A DNA stretch of 64,000 nt, from positions 31,695,802 through 31,759,801 of the forward strand of contig CM055871.1 of the NCBI GenBank assembly GCA_029582165.1, given 5' to 3'. Of this stretch, positions 1-11,876 are shown in pieces. Position 1 is the first letter of the stretch. Each line of letters starts with the position of its first letter. The notes under the pieces were generated by a model. The model worked only from the letters and a program-made list of their open reading frames with translations. It did no database searches and was not told the origin of the DNA. The position numbers were made by a program, and so were the translations under genes. Origin of the DNA: Portulaca oleracea (Eukaryota; Streptophyta; Magnoliopsida; Caryophyllales; Portulacaceae).

Positions 1-58
1 AGTTCATGCATGATAACGTTGCAAGATTAAGCACTTGAGGAAAGTGTGAGAAACTAAC

Positions 59-3000
59 CGGTAAACCAACAGCTACGCTTAGAAGAGCGATCCTATTTAC
101 ACCGGCATGGACCTTGACTGGCCCCCGAAATGTAAATTTCCTATCTTCCCTAGTTCCATAAGCTGACCCTGGAATTCCACAACAGTTGTTCAAATTTAAT
201 TTAATTCCAGTTCATTTTCAGATAAAATCTTGGTGCTCGGCATTGTTTACTCAGCTACACAAAATTACCTGAGAACTTTCCATTAACGAAAACATGAAGA
301 GCATGTCCACTTGATTCTACCAGGAGACTCGGAGATTGTCCTCCCAAATCGGATTGGCTCACTTCAACACTGAAGTATAACACAATGGCAAGATGTTAAG
401 ATCTCACAATGACACTCCCATCATTATTTTCCAACCATTCCCCATAAAACTTCCCCATTTCTTATTAGTTGGAAAAGTTTAAATTATAGAAGAAAAAGAA
501 GAACAAAGGCAGGTAGCTCTGAGAAGGCTTACTTGCTAATGTACCAAAGATAATCACTGTTATCCCTGGTGACATTGATCTGTTCAAGAAGCCCAGAAGC
601 TGTCATAGTTGGCCGGTCCTCTAAAGAAGAAAGATCTTCATCATACGTGTCCCATGCCACCAATCGAGTATTGGTTGGCAACATTTGCATGTGTGAGGTT
701 TGTACTCCAACCTAAACAAAAAGGAACACCAACTAGTGAAAAAGACAGGGTTCGGACCTTAATCTTAAGTGTCAGGGTATTAATACCCACTTACCCTAGC
801 AGTGTTGAAGACGACATTTCTGCAGTCAGGGAGTATGCTAATGGACCAGGCTGGAAGATCATAATGCACATTGTTGAAAGTCACGGTTGCTGCTGAAGAA
901 GGATGGTAGTTGGACAGGAAAGCTGCACAACGGCCCTTGCCTGAGAAGACATGCGCCTATACGAGTATACACATTGATTGTGAAACAAACAGTATGAGAT
1001 ATCATAAGTGGAGACCCGAACTTGTAAAATCTAAGAGTAACCTGCTGATAGCTTCCTAATGTAGTGACGGTAGGGTCTGAAGATAGTATTGCCGGTTCTG
1101 AAAGCTTGATGGCTTGGTGAAGTTTCTTCAGGTGCCCGTATTTTGGTTGCCTAATTAAACCTGTTTGAGAACCATCGCAGTTAAAAGAGGCTATAATATT
1201 TGTAGTTGCAGAAATCTCAAATTACTTTTGCTGTATGTCTAACTGAAAAGAAAATAGTAGCATGCAAGAAGATGTTGCCTTGTTGGAGTAAGAAGATGAC
1301 TTCAATGGGAATATAGTTTTTCACCCAATTCATACCTCAAACAAATTAAGCCCAATGTGAGAAATTTGTTCAACCTTCTTAAGGAGATGCAATGGCTCAT
1401 GAAAAGAAAGCTCTTTCGACAAGAACGTATTTCAGAAGGAAATATATTACAGATGGAAATTTCCTTCTTCCCATCGAAACTCTCAGAATATCTATTATCC
1501 GATGTTACTGAGATTCAACCAGTACTATTTACTCCTAGCACCAATGCTTGCATAGGACTCAGACACTTGTTGAAAAGGGAAAATCATGTCTTAGTGTTGT
1601 GTTAGATAACTTAGATGGAGGATCAAGTACACCCTTGCATCTTAGAGGATTGAGTATGTTATATGTGTACTTGAAGTGAAATACAAGTCAACAAATCACA
1701 GTGATTCACTGCTCCCCAAAAATCCAAGTCCAACAAATCAGATAAAAGGGCTCAAAACTGTAATTTTCCACAGCATTAAAAAGGTTCTAACAATCTAACA
1801 TAACAATATGAGCAAAAGAGGTAGAAATTCAAGGGTGTAACAGAAACTCTCACCATATTCATCAATTGGAGCATCATAATCATAACTGGTTGTAATGAAG
1901 GGTCCACCAGCAGTGCGCTCAAAGTTAGTTCCTCCGTGGTACTGCCATTAGAGGGGAACATGAACATCAAGACCCAATGAAGAAACAAAGCCTGCGATTA
2001 AGCTTTTGGCTTCTGTGAAAACTATGGCTACTACAAAAAGACGTAGAGAAGACAGTTGCTAACCATGTAGTAATTGAAGTACGAGCCACCACTTTGCACA
2101 AAACGAGCTACTGCAAATGCCAAATCTTCAACCGGCCTCTGGTGAATAGGACCTCCAAATTCAGTGAACCTTTAAATATACAGAGCATATTAGACAAAAT
2201 AATCACTACGAGCACATTGAACTTCTTAAGAAACTTAGAACAGACCAAGTTATAACTAATACTGAAAATTACCAGCCACTCCAAGCCTCGGTCCACATCA
2301 TGGGTTTGCCTGGTTTGTTCGGCTTGAAATAATCGCAGTAGAAACCATTGCATGTGTTTATCTGTCATCACAAAATGAGCTTATTGCTGCATCCATTTAT
2401 GCACTTTTATGTAGTATTTACGTTTTGTCTCTTGTTCTTGTTTTGTTGGGGGATTTGGCCAGGGAATATAAAAACTATAACTTATTTAAGGCCCAATATT
2501 TTTGCTACCTATCTGCATTAGGAATATACAAACTCCCACTAAAAAAAATGAAAAATGAAAACTATCTAAGGCTAGGAGAGTATCACTATCTTACCACAGG
2601 GTCTGGTGCATCATCTTCCTTGCACATCACCCATGGGACCCCAGTATTCAGTCCAACAGCCATTTTTGCAGCCCAATTTACGTATGATCGACCTGGAGCT
2701 CCATACTGCTTAACTTCTGAGCCATATTCATTCTCGATCTAACCCAAAAAGATATTAAAAAAAACATGTCAGGCTGATGACAAAGTTCATTTTTTCCCCT
2801 GGTTTCTTCTTTCCTTTTATTTGGTGAAAATGGGGGAACATAGCTAGAGTAAGTAGATGATGAGCTGAGGAGAAGATGAAGATCCATGGATTGGAACCTG
2901 AGAGAGGATAATAGGACCACCCTGTGATGCAAATAGGCGTTCACTTTTCATCATTTGAACAATCTTTTGAGTGAAGCTTTGCATTGCCCTCTGTGAATTG

Positions 3001-3960
3001 AAACCAATACAAGGCCTCATTAAATCACAAAAAGGAACCATACAAACTTAGCCACTTTCATTCTAATACTATTGGGTGAATAATGTGAATGTGAAATGCA
3101 AAATCTGGAGCAAAAATAGACTAATTAAGACCTTGAATGGTTCATTGTCTGTTCTGAAGCTGATTCCAGGAACATATTTCAGCCACACAGGAAAACCTCT
3201 GCATCCAACGGGCAGAGATAGCGCAGAAAATGTCAAAATGTGCCATGGAAAAAACATCAAAAAGATACCCATGAACTAACAATTCACTATTCCTAAACAA
3301 AGTGTGAATGTTTGGTTACCCAAAGTTCCATTCAGCACAAACATAAGGACCAACGCGGAGATTGACATAGAGCCCAACTTTTTCAACTGTCTTGATGAAC
3401 CGCACCAAGTCATATCTATCTTCAAAATAATACTACAAAACCAAAAAATAAATATAAACAGTGGGTGAACTTCATCTAAAAGGACATGGACATGATGAAA
3501 TTACAGATCGGAGAGCAATACTTTTCCAGGAGAAGGCTCGTGCCCATTCCAGAACACATATGTGTCAATAGCATCCAGCCCTCCAACTTTGGCCTTCCTT
3601 ATAAGATGTTCCCACATCTGTACAAACACATTTGGACAAAAAACCATCACAATGAACAGCTAATTCGATAAATACAAAATGCACATCAACAAAATTCTAG
3701 CTGAATGAAACCCATTTCACAGAAACTAAAACCCAGCAAAACCCACTTCACCAAACTGCATTGTGAGAGAGAGAGAGAGAGTGACACACATCAGGAGTAC
3801 TTCTGGGGTAGTGAATAGAGCCAGAAATTATGATTTTCCTTTGGCCATTGATGATTATACCCTTGTTATCATAAGTCACTGCAGAATGTGTCAGCTGACA
3901 ACCCAGAATGAAGCTCAGAAAGAGCCGTATCAGCACCCTTGAAACTGACCTTCCTCCCAT
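59..3960 (-). CDS. BGAL: Beta-galactosidase, GH35 family (exons 1-14; 3' part outside window)
   Basis: Secreted plant beta-galactosidase that removes galactose from cell-wall polysaccharides. Exons by GT-AG borders on the minus strand: 3960-3790, 3617-3522, 3432-3320, 3198-3132, 2990-2898, 2738-2595, 2361-2273, 2169-2064, 1941-1854, 1160-1042, 956-795, 711-533, 369-269, 168-59. They join in frame to 546 codons with no stop. Residues 1 to about 27 are a signal peptide (hydrophobic [11 protein letters not shown], then HSA). The GH35 core follows: [28 protein letters not shown] with the likely acid/base Glu near 184, and WTEAWSGW with the likely nucleophile Glu near 253. The later exons give [10 protein letters not shown] and the start of the C-terminal beta domains. 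Family members are about 700 to 850 residues, so roughly a third is missing off the left edge. It resembles the BGAL1/BGAL3 clade. Oddity: the usual TNFGRT stretch reads TNFERT. It has no sign of decay. Confidence 0.95.
3764..3783. repeat. (GA)n microsatellite in intron 1 of the beta-galactosidase gene
   Basis: A run of GA dinucleotides lies just inside the first intron, about 7 bp past the donor site of exon 1 (CT-rich on the gene strand). Confidence 0.7.
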
Positions 3961-4853
3961 TGCCCTTCTTTCTGGAATTCTGGGTCTGCTTTAAATTCAA
4001 CTCACTCACCAGTCACCACAATGAAGAAATCAGACAACAAAAATGGGTATTTGAAGAGAGAGAATGTGATGAAATGGGATAAATTTTACAGAGGACCGAC
4101 CTCTACTCATTCCATAACACACAGTGTGTATGTAAGTATGTATGCATACAACAAACACTTCCCTCTTTCTCTCTACTCGCACACTCACACACACACACTC
4201 CTTTACTGATTGTTTCCACATAAATATTGTGGGCTTAAAGTTTGCGCCTTTACAATAAGAATAAGAAAAGGAAACATTACCCCTAAAAAAAGGATTTTTG
4301 ACCTGAAGCAAAAAAAAAAAAATCCCAAGTGGGTCTTAAAGTAATCGGGAAAAATAGTTGTCAGCTGGGCTGAACCAGTTTGAATTTTTTGAACGTTTAA
4401 AGCTTCTCGCAGAAATCCAGATTTTGGGAGTATAGAAGTCTCTCTCTGTATCCGTCTCTCTGAATTCAAGGAGGGTGCATTTTGTATTGTTTAAAGAAAC
4501 AGATTCTGGAAAAATGAATGAATATTATAAGGTAGGTTGAAGAAGAAAGGGGGTGTCGACGTGACGTGACGATTAATTTGAAGGGTTTAATTCATTTCAT
4601 GGGAGTCGTTGAAATCTAAGACAAAAGGTTCGTTTAATCTAAGCATATGAATTAGTGTTAGTGAGATTTGGTGTCCAACTTCACCAGAATTTGATTGTTG
4701 AACCTGTCCATCCGGCTTTACAGGCAACGGTTTACCTTCATGGATAAATGTGATGCCATCACTTTAATTAGCAATTACCAACTTTACTGCCATTTGTCTA
4801 TAATCTGATTCTGTTAGTAGTAGTACTAGTATAATATAACTGAAAAAATAATA
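3961..4853. other. Upstream region of the beta-galactosidase gene
   Basis: Non-coding. It holds the presumed promoter and 5' leader of the minus-strand beta-galactosidase gene. There is a (CA)n/(GT)n-rich stretch at about 4178-4200 and an A-run near 4308. No convincing TATA box was singled out and no other gene was seen. Confidence 0.5.
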
Positions 4854-5222
4854 CGAAAATGATAAACATCTTGATTTAATCATCTTACATTTCTTCTAAA
4901 TCACTATTAAAGTTAAATATAAGTGTATTTAAATCGTTTTAAAAGTATGTTTCATTATTTTCAGGGTTACTACAATTTATAAACAATTTAAAAATAATTA
5001 CTTATTTATATTTATTTCATAAATATAAAACTATTATAAAATGTGCATTTTCTTCTATGATTGATTAAATTAGGTTATTATTATATTTTTTGACCTAGTT
5101 AATAAGTATTATATTATTATAATTGATAAATATATATAATTGTTAAAGAAAATATTAATAAAAGTTACAAAAATGTGAAATATGAACAATTCAATCTTAA
5201 ATCAAGATAGTTATCATGGTCC
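4854..5222 (-). mobile_element. AT-rich MITE, copy A of a three-copy family
   Basis: On the minus strand this segment aligns over its whole length with 9010-9388 and 24736-25062. Shared blocks include TATTTCACATTTTTG, ATAATTATATATATTTATCA, ATAATACTTATTA, AGCCTAATTT and GTTTATCATTTTCG. The ends form an imperfect inverted repeat around ATGATAACATCTTGATTTAA. It has no coding capacity. The superfamily is not clear from the ends. Confidence 0.7.
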
Positions 5223-7000
5223 AAAATAATAATACTGTAGAGCCTTAAATTATGCAGGTTAAAGGTTTATTTTAAGGAAAAATTGGAAAAAAATAATTCA
5301 TAATTTGATGATACTAGGAAAATAATAATCCAAATTTATAACTTTTGTTATGTATAAGTTGAACTTTAAACACTATTGGTTTTAGTATCGACCACCAAAC
5401 AAAGCACGTCAGAAAAGACATGCGGTGGTGGCAACATTACCAGTGGAATTTTTTGCAGCTCAACAAAAAGCTAAAAGCGTGCTCCACGTGTAATATCGTC
5501 ATCATCACGTCATTTTTCTAACGAGCTCAACACAATAGTAGACACCACAACTAATAGGGGTCAAATAGAAATTGGATTACATATCTAGGAGCATGAAATA
5601 TTATGGTCCAAATCAGCCCTAAAGGCAGAAAGTCTAATAGAAAAGCCTCAACCCATTAAAACGCCCAAACACAATACAAAAAGCCTCAAACCTAATTAAT
5701 GACAATCCTTTATGATCCAAGGACCATAATCTAAGAGTTGGGGTCGAATTTCAGCTCTACTTTAATTTATTTATGTACATTATAAGCTACAGATTGTTTA
5801 CTAATAAAATTTTTGGTTAATGAAACTTTTAAGTCGATATTCAAAAGTAAAAAATTGGATTTGGTCCATTTGTGTCCAAATTGACCAATCCAAGTTTGAG
5901 GTTTCCTTTTTCTTTCTTCTAATAAAAGGTAAGAAATAATAATTGTTAGGTTTTATTGATTTGAAAAACGGGTGGTTTCCGATTTGGGTCGGGTTGGACA
6001 TGCTGATTTAAATTGATTTTCGGATTTAGTTAATTTTCACTTTTTAGTCGAAAAACTGTGTTCAAAACCCAAAATTTTCGGGTGGTTTGGAGTCGAGTCT
6101 GCTTCTACTAGATCTAAGTGTATCCAACTTTTAATATATTACTTAGATATATATTAGTTGTTAAATCTGTACGTTGTTCTTGGCAATGATAAAATATTTG
6201 CATTTAAAAGCGTAATTTGTATGAACATATTTAAAATAATTGTATGTCTAGTTTTCTATTATGTTTCAAAAATACAAAGACTTCATCTATAATATGTACA
6301 ATATCTCATTTTAATATGAATATGGATATTTCTTAGTTCAACTATAGGTCCATAGCTCTGAAAAAATAGTAGGAACTACCAAAGGTTAATTTTCGTAATA
6401 TAAAAACTAATAAAATTAAATAACAAATCCTAACCTTTTTTTTTATATATATATGGACTTGAAAATTTCTCTAAGTTAATTTTTTGTTGACATACAAAAA
6501 TAAATTAAGTAGAGATTATTATTCTATAATTGTCAAAAGTTGAGATTATTAAAACACAATTTTCCATAATTATATGATAAATGTAGGTTGTGATAACTGA
6601 ACATCCAAAAACTGCATTTATGAACATATAGAATTGCATACGTTTTCGTGTTTTTTTTAATTACAGAGAATCTGCTTCCATATTAGATCTCAACTTTATG
6701 ATTATGAACTTCATTTGTACAATGATATTTATTAAGCTAAATTACGAAGTTATTATTCCTAAATAAAGTGTCTCACACACCATGTTACTCCCATTTTTCC
6801 TTATATTACTTTCAATTTGCATCAATTTTTCTATATTTGTCGAAAATTTAGTACATGTATATAAGTATTTTGATTTTTAAAAACAATGAGCTAAAACGCG
6901 CATCGTATCAAAATGCAAATATCTTAGGAGAATTCAACAAAATTATTATCTTTAAATCTTTTTTTAAATCTCCCCTTAAAACAGTTTATAAGAGAGATAA
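5223..7000. other. Intergenic AT-rich sequence, no gene seen
   Basis: Low-complexity AT-rich DNA with only short chance reading frames. I see no exon-like stretch, RNA gene or recognisable transposon protein here. Confidence 0.5.
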
Positions 7001-7389
7001 GAGCATGTACAATGGCATTCCATTATTTGAATTTTCGGCGTGGGCTCATCCTAACACATCATCTTATTTTTAAAATTTTTGGAACTCATTTCTTAGTTCC
7101 CTACAATAGATAGAATTACAACTTGGAACTTTAAATAAATATTTTCCATTATCCTAATTTACCCCACACAAAAATATTTTTGAAGTAAAATAAAAAAGAA
7201 AAAAATAATTTTTCAACCAATAAAAAGTAAGGAAAGATGAAAGATGCGGATTTCATTCCGAAATATAATGGTTTACAGTTCCGGAATGAGTTTCAAAATT
7301 GTGAAACTTACAAAGATTATTGTTGCCAAGAAATGAAATGAAATGTTGGTGGAGTCATTGGAATAAGTTCCAACTATTACAGATGCTTC
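7001..7389. mobile_element. MITE with GAGCATGTACAATGG end, copy 1
   Basis: It begins GAGCATGTACAATGG and ends with the imperfect inverse CTATTACAGATGCTTC. The interior shares CACATCATCT, TTGGAACT and CTACAATAG blocks with a second copy at 37667-38054. About 390 bp, non-coding. The target duplication is not clear, so the superfamily is left open. Confidence 0.5.
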
Positions 7390-8149
7390 AATAAGACTCA
7401 CAACTAGATCTATACATTTCTTTTCTAAACTTGTTTGTCTTTAATTACTTATTAAGACATGTCCGTTAGAATACTGCTGCGTATCATGGATCTCCAGTCT
7501 ATCCTTACTATTCCATTAATTATTTCCACTTATTTTATATATAGTACTTGCATGGAATTATGGAATTATCTATTCATATGTGCTCCACAGGATTCCTTGA
7601 TACAAAAGGGTGGTGATCGAGAGTTAATTATCAGTGCATATAGACAATGAAGATTCCTTCCTCTTGAAGTAAAACATATATATTATCAAGTACTGGAATA
7701 ATATTTATTATTATCTCTGACTATCCATTATTTTGCTTTAGCTTAGAGGTAGTACGTACTATAATTATAAGCACAGCTCAGTACTCCTCTAATATGTTTG
7801 TTGAATAATCATAATATGTTCTTCCTTTGTCTTTACTTCTGTCTATTTTGTTTTATTAATATATATATTATATTAATATTTAGATTCATGCCTTATACGA
7901 GATAATAATAAAATTCATATTATGAAAAATATATATAAAAATATATATAGATTATTATAGAATAAATTGCATTCATATTTTCTAATAATTTTTAAAAACG
8001 ACAAAGATTTAATTATTTATAATATTTTTCAATATTTCAAAAATACAAAGATTTAATTTATAATATATTTGATGTAGTTAAAATAGTTTATTAATGCCTC
8101 GCAATTTATGATGTAAGTATTTTAATTATATATTGATGTATATCATTTT

Positions 8150-8421
8150 ATATAGTTTTTCTTGGTTGCTGCGGTGTGGTAATGGTGCGGTGTGGTGGAA
8201 TTTGAAAAAAAAAGTGTGGTGAGTTGTTGTGAGAGTTATGGTAGGTCGGGTAGGTGAGCAGAATGTGAAAACTGAAAAGCAGGGGAGAAAAGTGAGGAGA
8301 GAGAAAAGTGAAAAAATATATTGGTAATGATTGTGGTGAGGGTGGAAGTGTGGTAGAAATTAAAGAGTGTGGTGCAGTGTGATATCGCACCGTAATCTAC
8401 CGCATAAAAGAATTGAGTCTT
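8150..8421. mobile_element. Tourist-like MITE relic (GTTCTTTTATGC family), copy 1
   Basis: The right end, CCGCATAAAAGAATTGAGTC followed by TTA, matches the ends of the copies at 33225-33493, 9597-9971 and 11152-11303. The interior has the family's GTGGTG / CACCAC-rich sequence. The left end is poorly conserved, so the border is approximate. Confidence 0.45.
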
Positions 8422-8675
8422 AGTAAATATTTTCACTTACTAACAACCATTTTAAATTGAAGAACATTTTCTTTTTAATTATATTATTATATTTTTATAA
8501 TTAGCTAATAGTATTATTTATTTAATTGTTGTTGATAGTAACTCACATTAATATAACAATTAATGTAGTGACTTTTCTTTAATAAAAAAAGGGTAAACAT
8601 CACCAATTATAGTATTTTAAAAATACACTCATTGAAACTCATATATTATGATCCTCACCTTTAATTTGTAACAAG

Positions 8676-8681
<6 letters not shown>

Positions 8682-8717
<36 letters not shown>
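8682..8717. repeat. (TA)n microsatellite
   Basis: About 18 uninterrupted TA units. Confidence 0.95.
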
Positions 8718-8719
<2 letters not shown>

Positions 8720-9009
8720 TGTGTTAATTAGGTTGTTGTAATGGTAATGAGCTAAAATTGTTCATGAAGATTTTGAGTTCAATCCTCTTAAGGTATTATT
8801 TTGTTAATTTTTCATTTTTTTCCTCTAATTTTCAAATTTTCCATTCTATTATAATATAAAGACTTAAGGTTAATCAAGTCGAATTTGATCATCCTTAAAT
8901 TTGAAAGATGGCCTCATTTCTAGTTAAATTTGATATTGTTGGAATATAATATAGTGTAAATACATATCATTTATTAGATGCCTGGTGTTTATTTGCATAT
9001 TTGACAAAG

Positions 9010-9388
9010 ACAATGATATACATCTTACTTCAATATGGTTAATAATTATTTTGAATAGTCTATATTTCACATTTTTGGAACTTTTAATAATATTTTTTCT
9101 AATAATTATATATATTTATCAACTATAAGAGTATAATACTTATTAACAAGATCAGAAAATATAAATAATAGCCTAATTTTATCAATCATATTAGAAAATA
9201 CATAGTTTATGCATAGTTTTTTATAAAAAAATACTAATAAATAATTATTTTTATATTGTTTATAAGTTATAATAACCCTCAAAGTAATGAAACATAACTT
9301 TATAATGATTTAAATATACTTACATCTAATTATATAAGTAATTTAGATGAAATAGACCATCTTGCAGCAAAATATTTATCATTTTCGA
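9010..9388 (+). mobile_element. AT-rich MITE, copy B of a three-copy family
   Basis: Plus-strand copy of the family seen at 4854-5222 (inverted) and 24736-25062. It starts CAATGATATACATCTT and ends TTTATCATTTTCGA. Internal blocks are collinear with the other copies but diverged. Non-coding. Confidence 0.7.
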
Positions 9389-9596
9389 TTTGACAAATGT
9401 CCAACTAACTTTAAGATATTAAATAAATAATTAACATATAATCATGTTCAATTAATATTAATTTAAATTTTCTATAGAAAAATATTAGTTTAATTAATAA
9501 AGGTTGGTAACTTGGATATACCCTCATCTTCTAATTAGCTTCTATGCGTTGAAATCTTGGTGAAAATTAAACAAAAAACAATTCACAAAAGATTAA

Positions 9597-9971
9597 GGCC
9601 CTCTTTGGTGAATAGCCTATTCAATCAACAATTTATTGCAAAAGTTAACTTATCAGAGTGTCAAATAGGTTGTTTTGGTGTTTGGCAAACAATCTACTTT
9701 GTTGGCTATTTGATCCCAACAAGCCAATGTTTTTCAATACTTTACCATATCATACCATACCACACTTTACCACAATCATTATAAATATATCTTATCACTT
9801 TTCCTCTCATCACTTTTCTCATCTACTTTTCATATTCTCTCTCTTTATCTACCACATCAATCACACTTTCCACAAATTTTACCATACCACTCGATACCTT
9901 ACCGCACTTTCTACAATTGTACTGTACCACACCATTTCCACATCATACAAATTGCATAAAAGAATAGACCC
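9597..9971. mobile_element. Tourist-like MITE, copy 2, with TAA target duplication
   Basis: The element runs from GGCCCTCTTTGGTG to AAAAGAATAGACCC and is flanked on both sides by TAA (9594-9596 and 9972-9974). The interior carries the CATACCATACCACAC pattern shared with the other family copies. A 3-bp TAA/TTA duplication and GGSCC-type ends fit PIF/Harbinger (Tourist) MITEs. The two ends match each other only weakly. Confidence 0.5.
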
Positions 9972-9974
9972 TAA

Positions 9975-11151
9975 AAATGACCCTTTAATCCGAAAGTTGT
10001 CTAAATTTACATATATGTCATCATAAAAGTATTATTTATAGAAGGTCATAAATGAAATTTCATGTTTTCAACAAATACTTTTTTAGAAACAACTAATTTA
10101 CTATACAATACTTTTTCAAACCATCAATCCAAAATAATAATCGAAACAGCCAGTGCAAACAGTTAACAACTAACAGTCAACCGTTATTTACCAAACAAGA
10201 TTTAAAATTATGAGGTTGATAGGCTATCGTTTATCGTTAAAATGTGATACGGAATCCTTATTTACAACTTGTAAAATTTGTTGATGGTTGATGTCAAGTC
10301 ACATTGGAGAAGGGGGATAGGACGCCGTTAAGAGGAAGGAAGAAGGGGGAGACAGCGTGACTGCGTCGTCTCCGTGTGTCACTGATGAGATTTGGGCCTT
10401 CGAGAAAGTCATTTGTTAAAAAGGAAGAGTATGTCCGTCCTGTTTACGCCGGTGGGCTCAACAAATTTAACTCCGTTTTACGGCCTGCCCCTGCATCTGC
10501 ATGGTTATTGTTGCTTTTCCATGTGATTTCTCACTCATCTCCTCATCCTCGATCTTCCTGCTTGCACTATCGTGTCATTCAGTCATTCTTTATTATTTTC
10601 AGCATATCAATGATTTCATTAAATCCATTTGATTGTGAGGGTAGAACATTGTTTAGACCATTAAATTTGGAGGGACATGTTAAATATAAGCCAAGTGTAT
10701 TTTAGTTGGATGAATACAGGCCGAGTGCATTTTAATTTGGATTCAGGAAAATATTTTTCGGGTGTATTTTGGTATTAGGTCGGTTCGGGTTGGGTTTTTG
10801 GGTTGCGACCATGCATGACTTTTTCTTTTTTTCCTAAAAAATAAACTATCTATAGATACTCAAATTTGTTGATAAATATATACTAATATATCATATATTT
10901 TCATGATGATAAATTAAAAAAATATTCAGACTTTATTTAAAGGAATAACATAGAATTGAATTGCATTTATAGTATGGCGGTCAATAAGTACAATATAAAA
11001 TAATTGCTGCTTATGGATTTTAATTTTAGTTTTGGACATTTCATTTAGAACATCCGATGATAATATTTCAAATCCTAAGCAAAAATGTCACATATTCATT
11101 AATCCAAACATCATTGGCAAGACCTGTGTATAACGGTGTTGCCGGTAACTC
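9975..11151. other. Intergenic sequence, no gene seen
   Basis: Non-coding, with a slightly GC-richer patch near 10300-10560. Reading frames here are short and I recognise none. The phrase AGTGTATTTTAG / AGTGCATTTTAA near 10693-10735 resembles the wording of the diverged tandem repeat at 23985-24420. Confidence 0.4.
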
Positions 11152-11303
11152 CACCGTTCTTTTGTGCGTTTAATTTGTGTTGCGGTAGATTATGATAGGT
11201 TGTGGTGGAAATAGTAAAAAGATAATGGTAATTTGTGATATATTGCGGTAAGTTGCGGTAATTTACATTGCGATTAGTTGCGTTAATGCACAAAAGAACG
11301 GTG
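11152..11303. mobile_element. Tourist-like MITE, copy 3 (compact)
   Basis: A 152-bp element with near-perfect 16-bp terminal inverted repeats: CACCGTTCTTTTGTGC on the left, its reverse complement on the right. The interior has GTGGTGG and TGCGGTA motifs like the other copies. Non-coding. Confidence 0.7.
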
Positions 11304-11837
11304 TCTACTCGCCGGTTGTTAGAGTTTGAATAATCTCATCGAGCAATCTCCACCTATAATACCGTTACATATATACCTCTCCATAATATCTCCGAATCCC
11401 ATGAGACAAGCAGAACTATTTGCCCTTCATCACTCAATACATTTTTGTCATATTCTTCGTCATTATTATCAAGAATAAGATTGATAAACAAGAGAATATA
11501 TTATAACATCTCTATATGGTATACTAGTAGTTAGACCCATGCGCTGCATGGACGCAAGTAAACCATACGTACTTGTTGAAAATATTGTTGAAGTTATATT
11601 TAAAAGAATAACGAAAAAAACAATAATGAAAAATAAAAAGAATAGTTTCCTTATTTAAAAGAATTAAAAAATAAAAGAATAGTCCATATGAAAAAAAAGG
11701 AAAAGAAAAAAGTTATCAATGCAAATACACACATTAATAATATATAATTTAAAAAAAATTAAATAAAATCAATTATAAATTTTCCAAAATGCCCTCATTA
11801 GAATCCACATATTTCGATCCTCACCCTTTGTACCCAG

Positions 11838-11840
<3 letters not shown>

Positions 11841-11874
<34 letters not shown>
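11841..11874. repeat. (TA)n microsatellite, left flank of the gene-capturing TIR element
   Basis: About 17 TA units directly abutting the left terminal inverted repeat at 11875. A shorter TA run follows the right end at 13397. Confidence 0.95.

Positions 11875-11876
<2 letters not shown>

Noticed and set aside
8722..8800. tRNA-like A and B box (TAATGGTAATGAGC and GAGTTCAATCC), possible SINE
   Set aside because: Only the boxes match; no second copy, clear tail or target duplication was seen.
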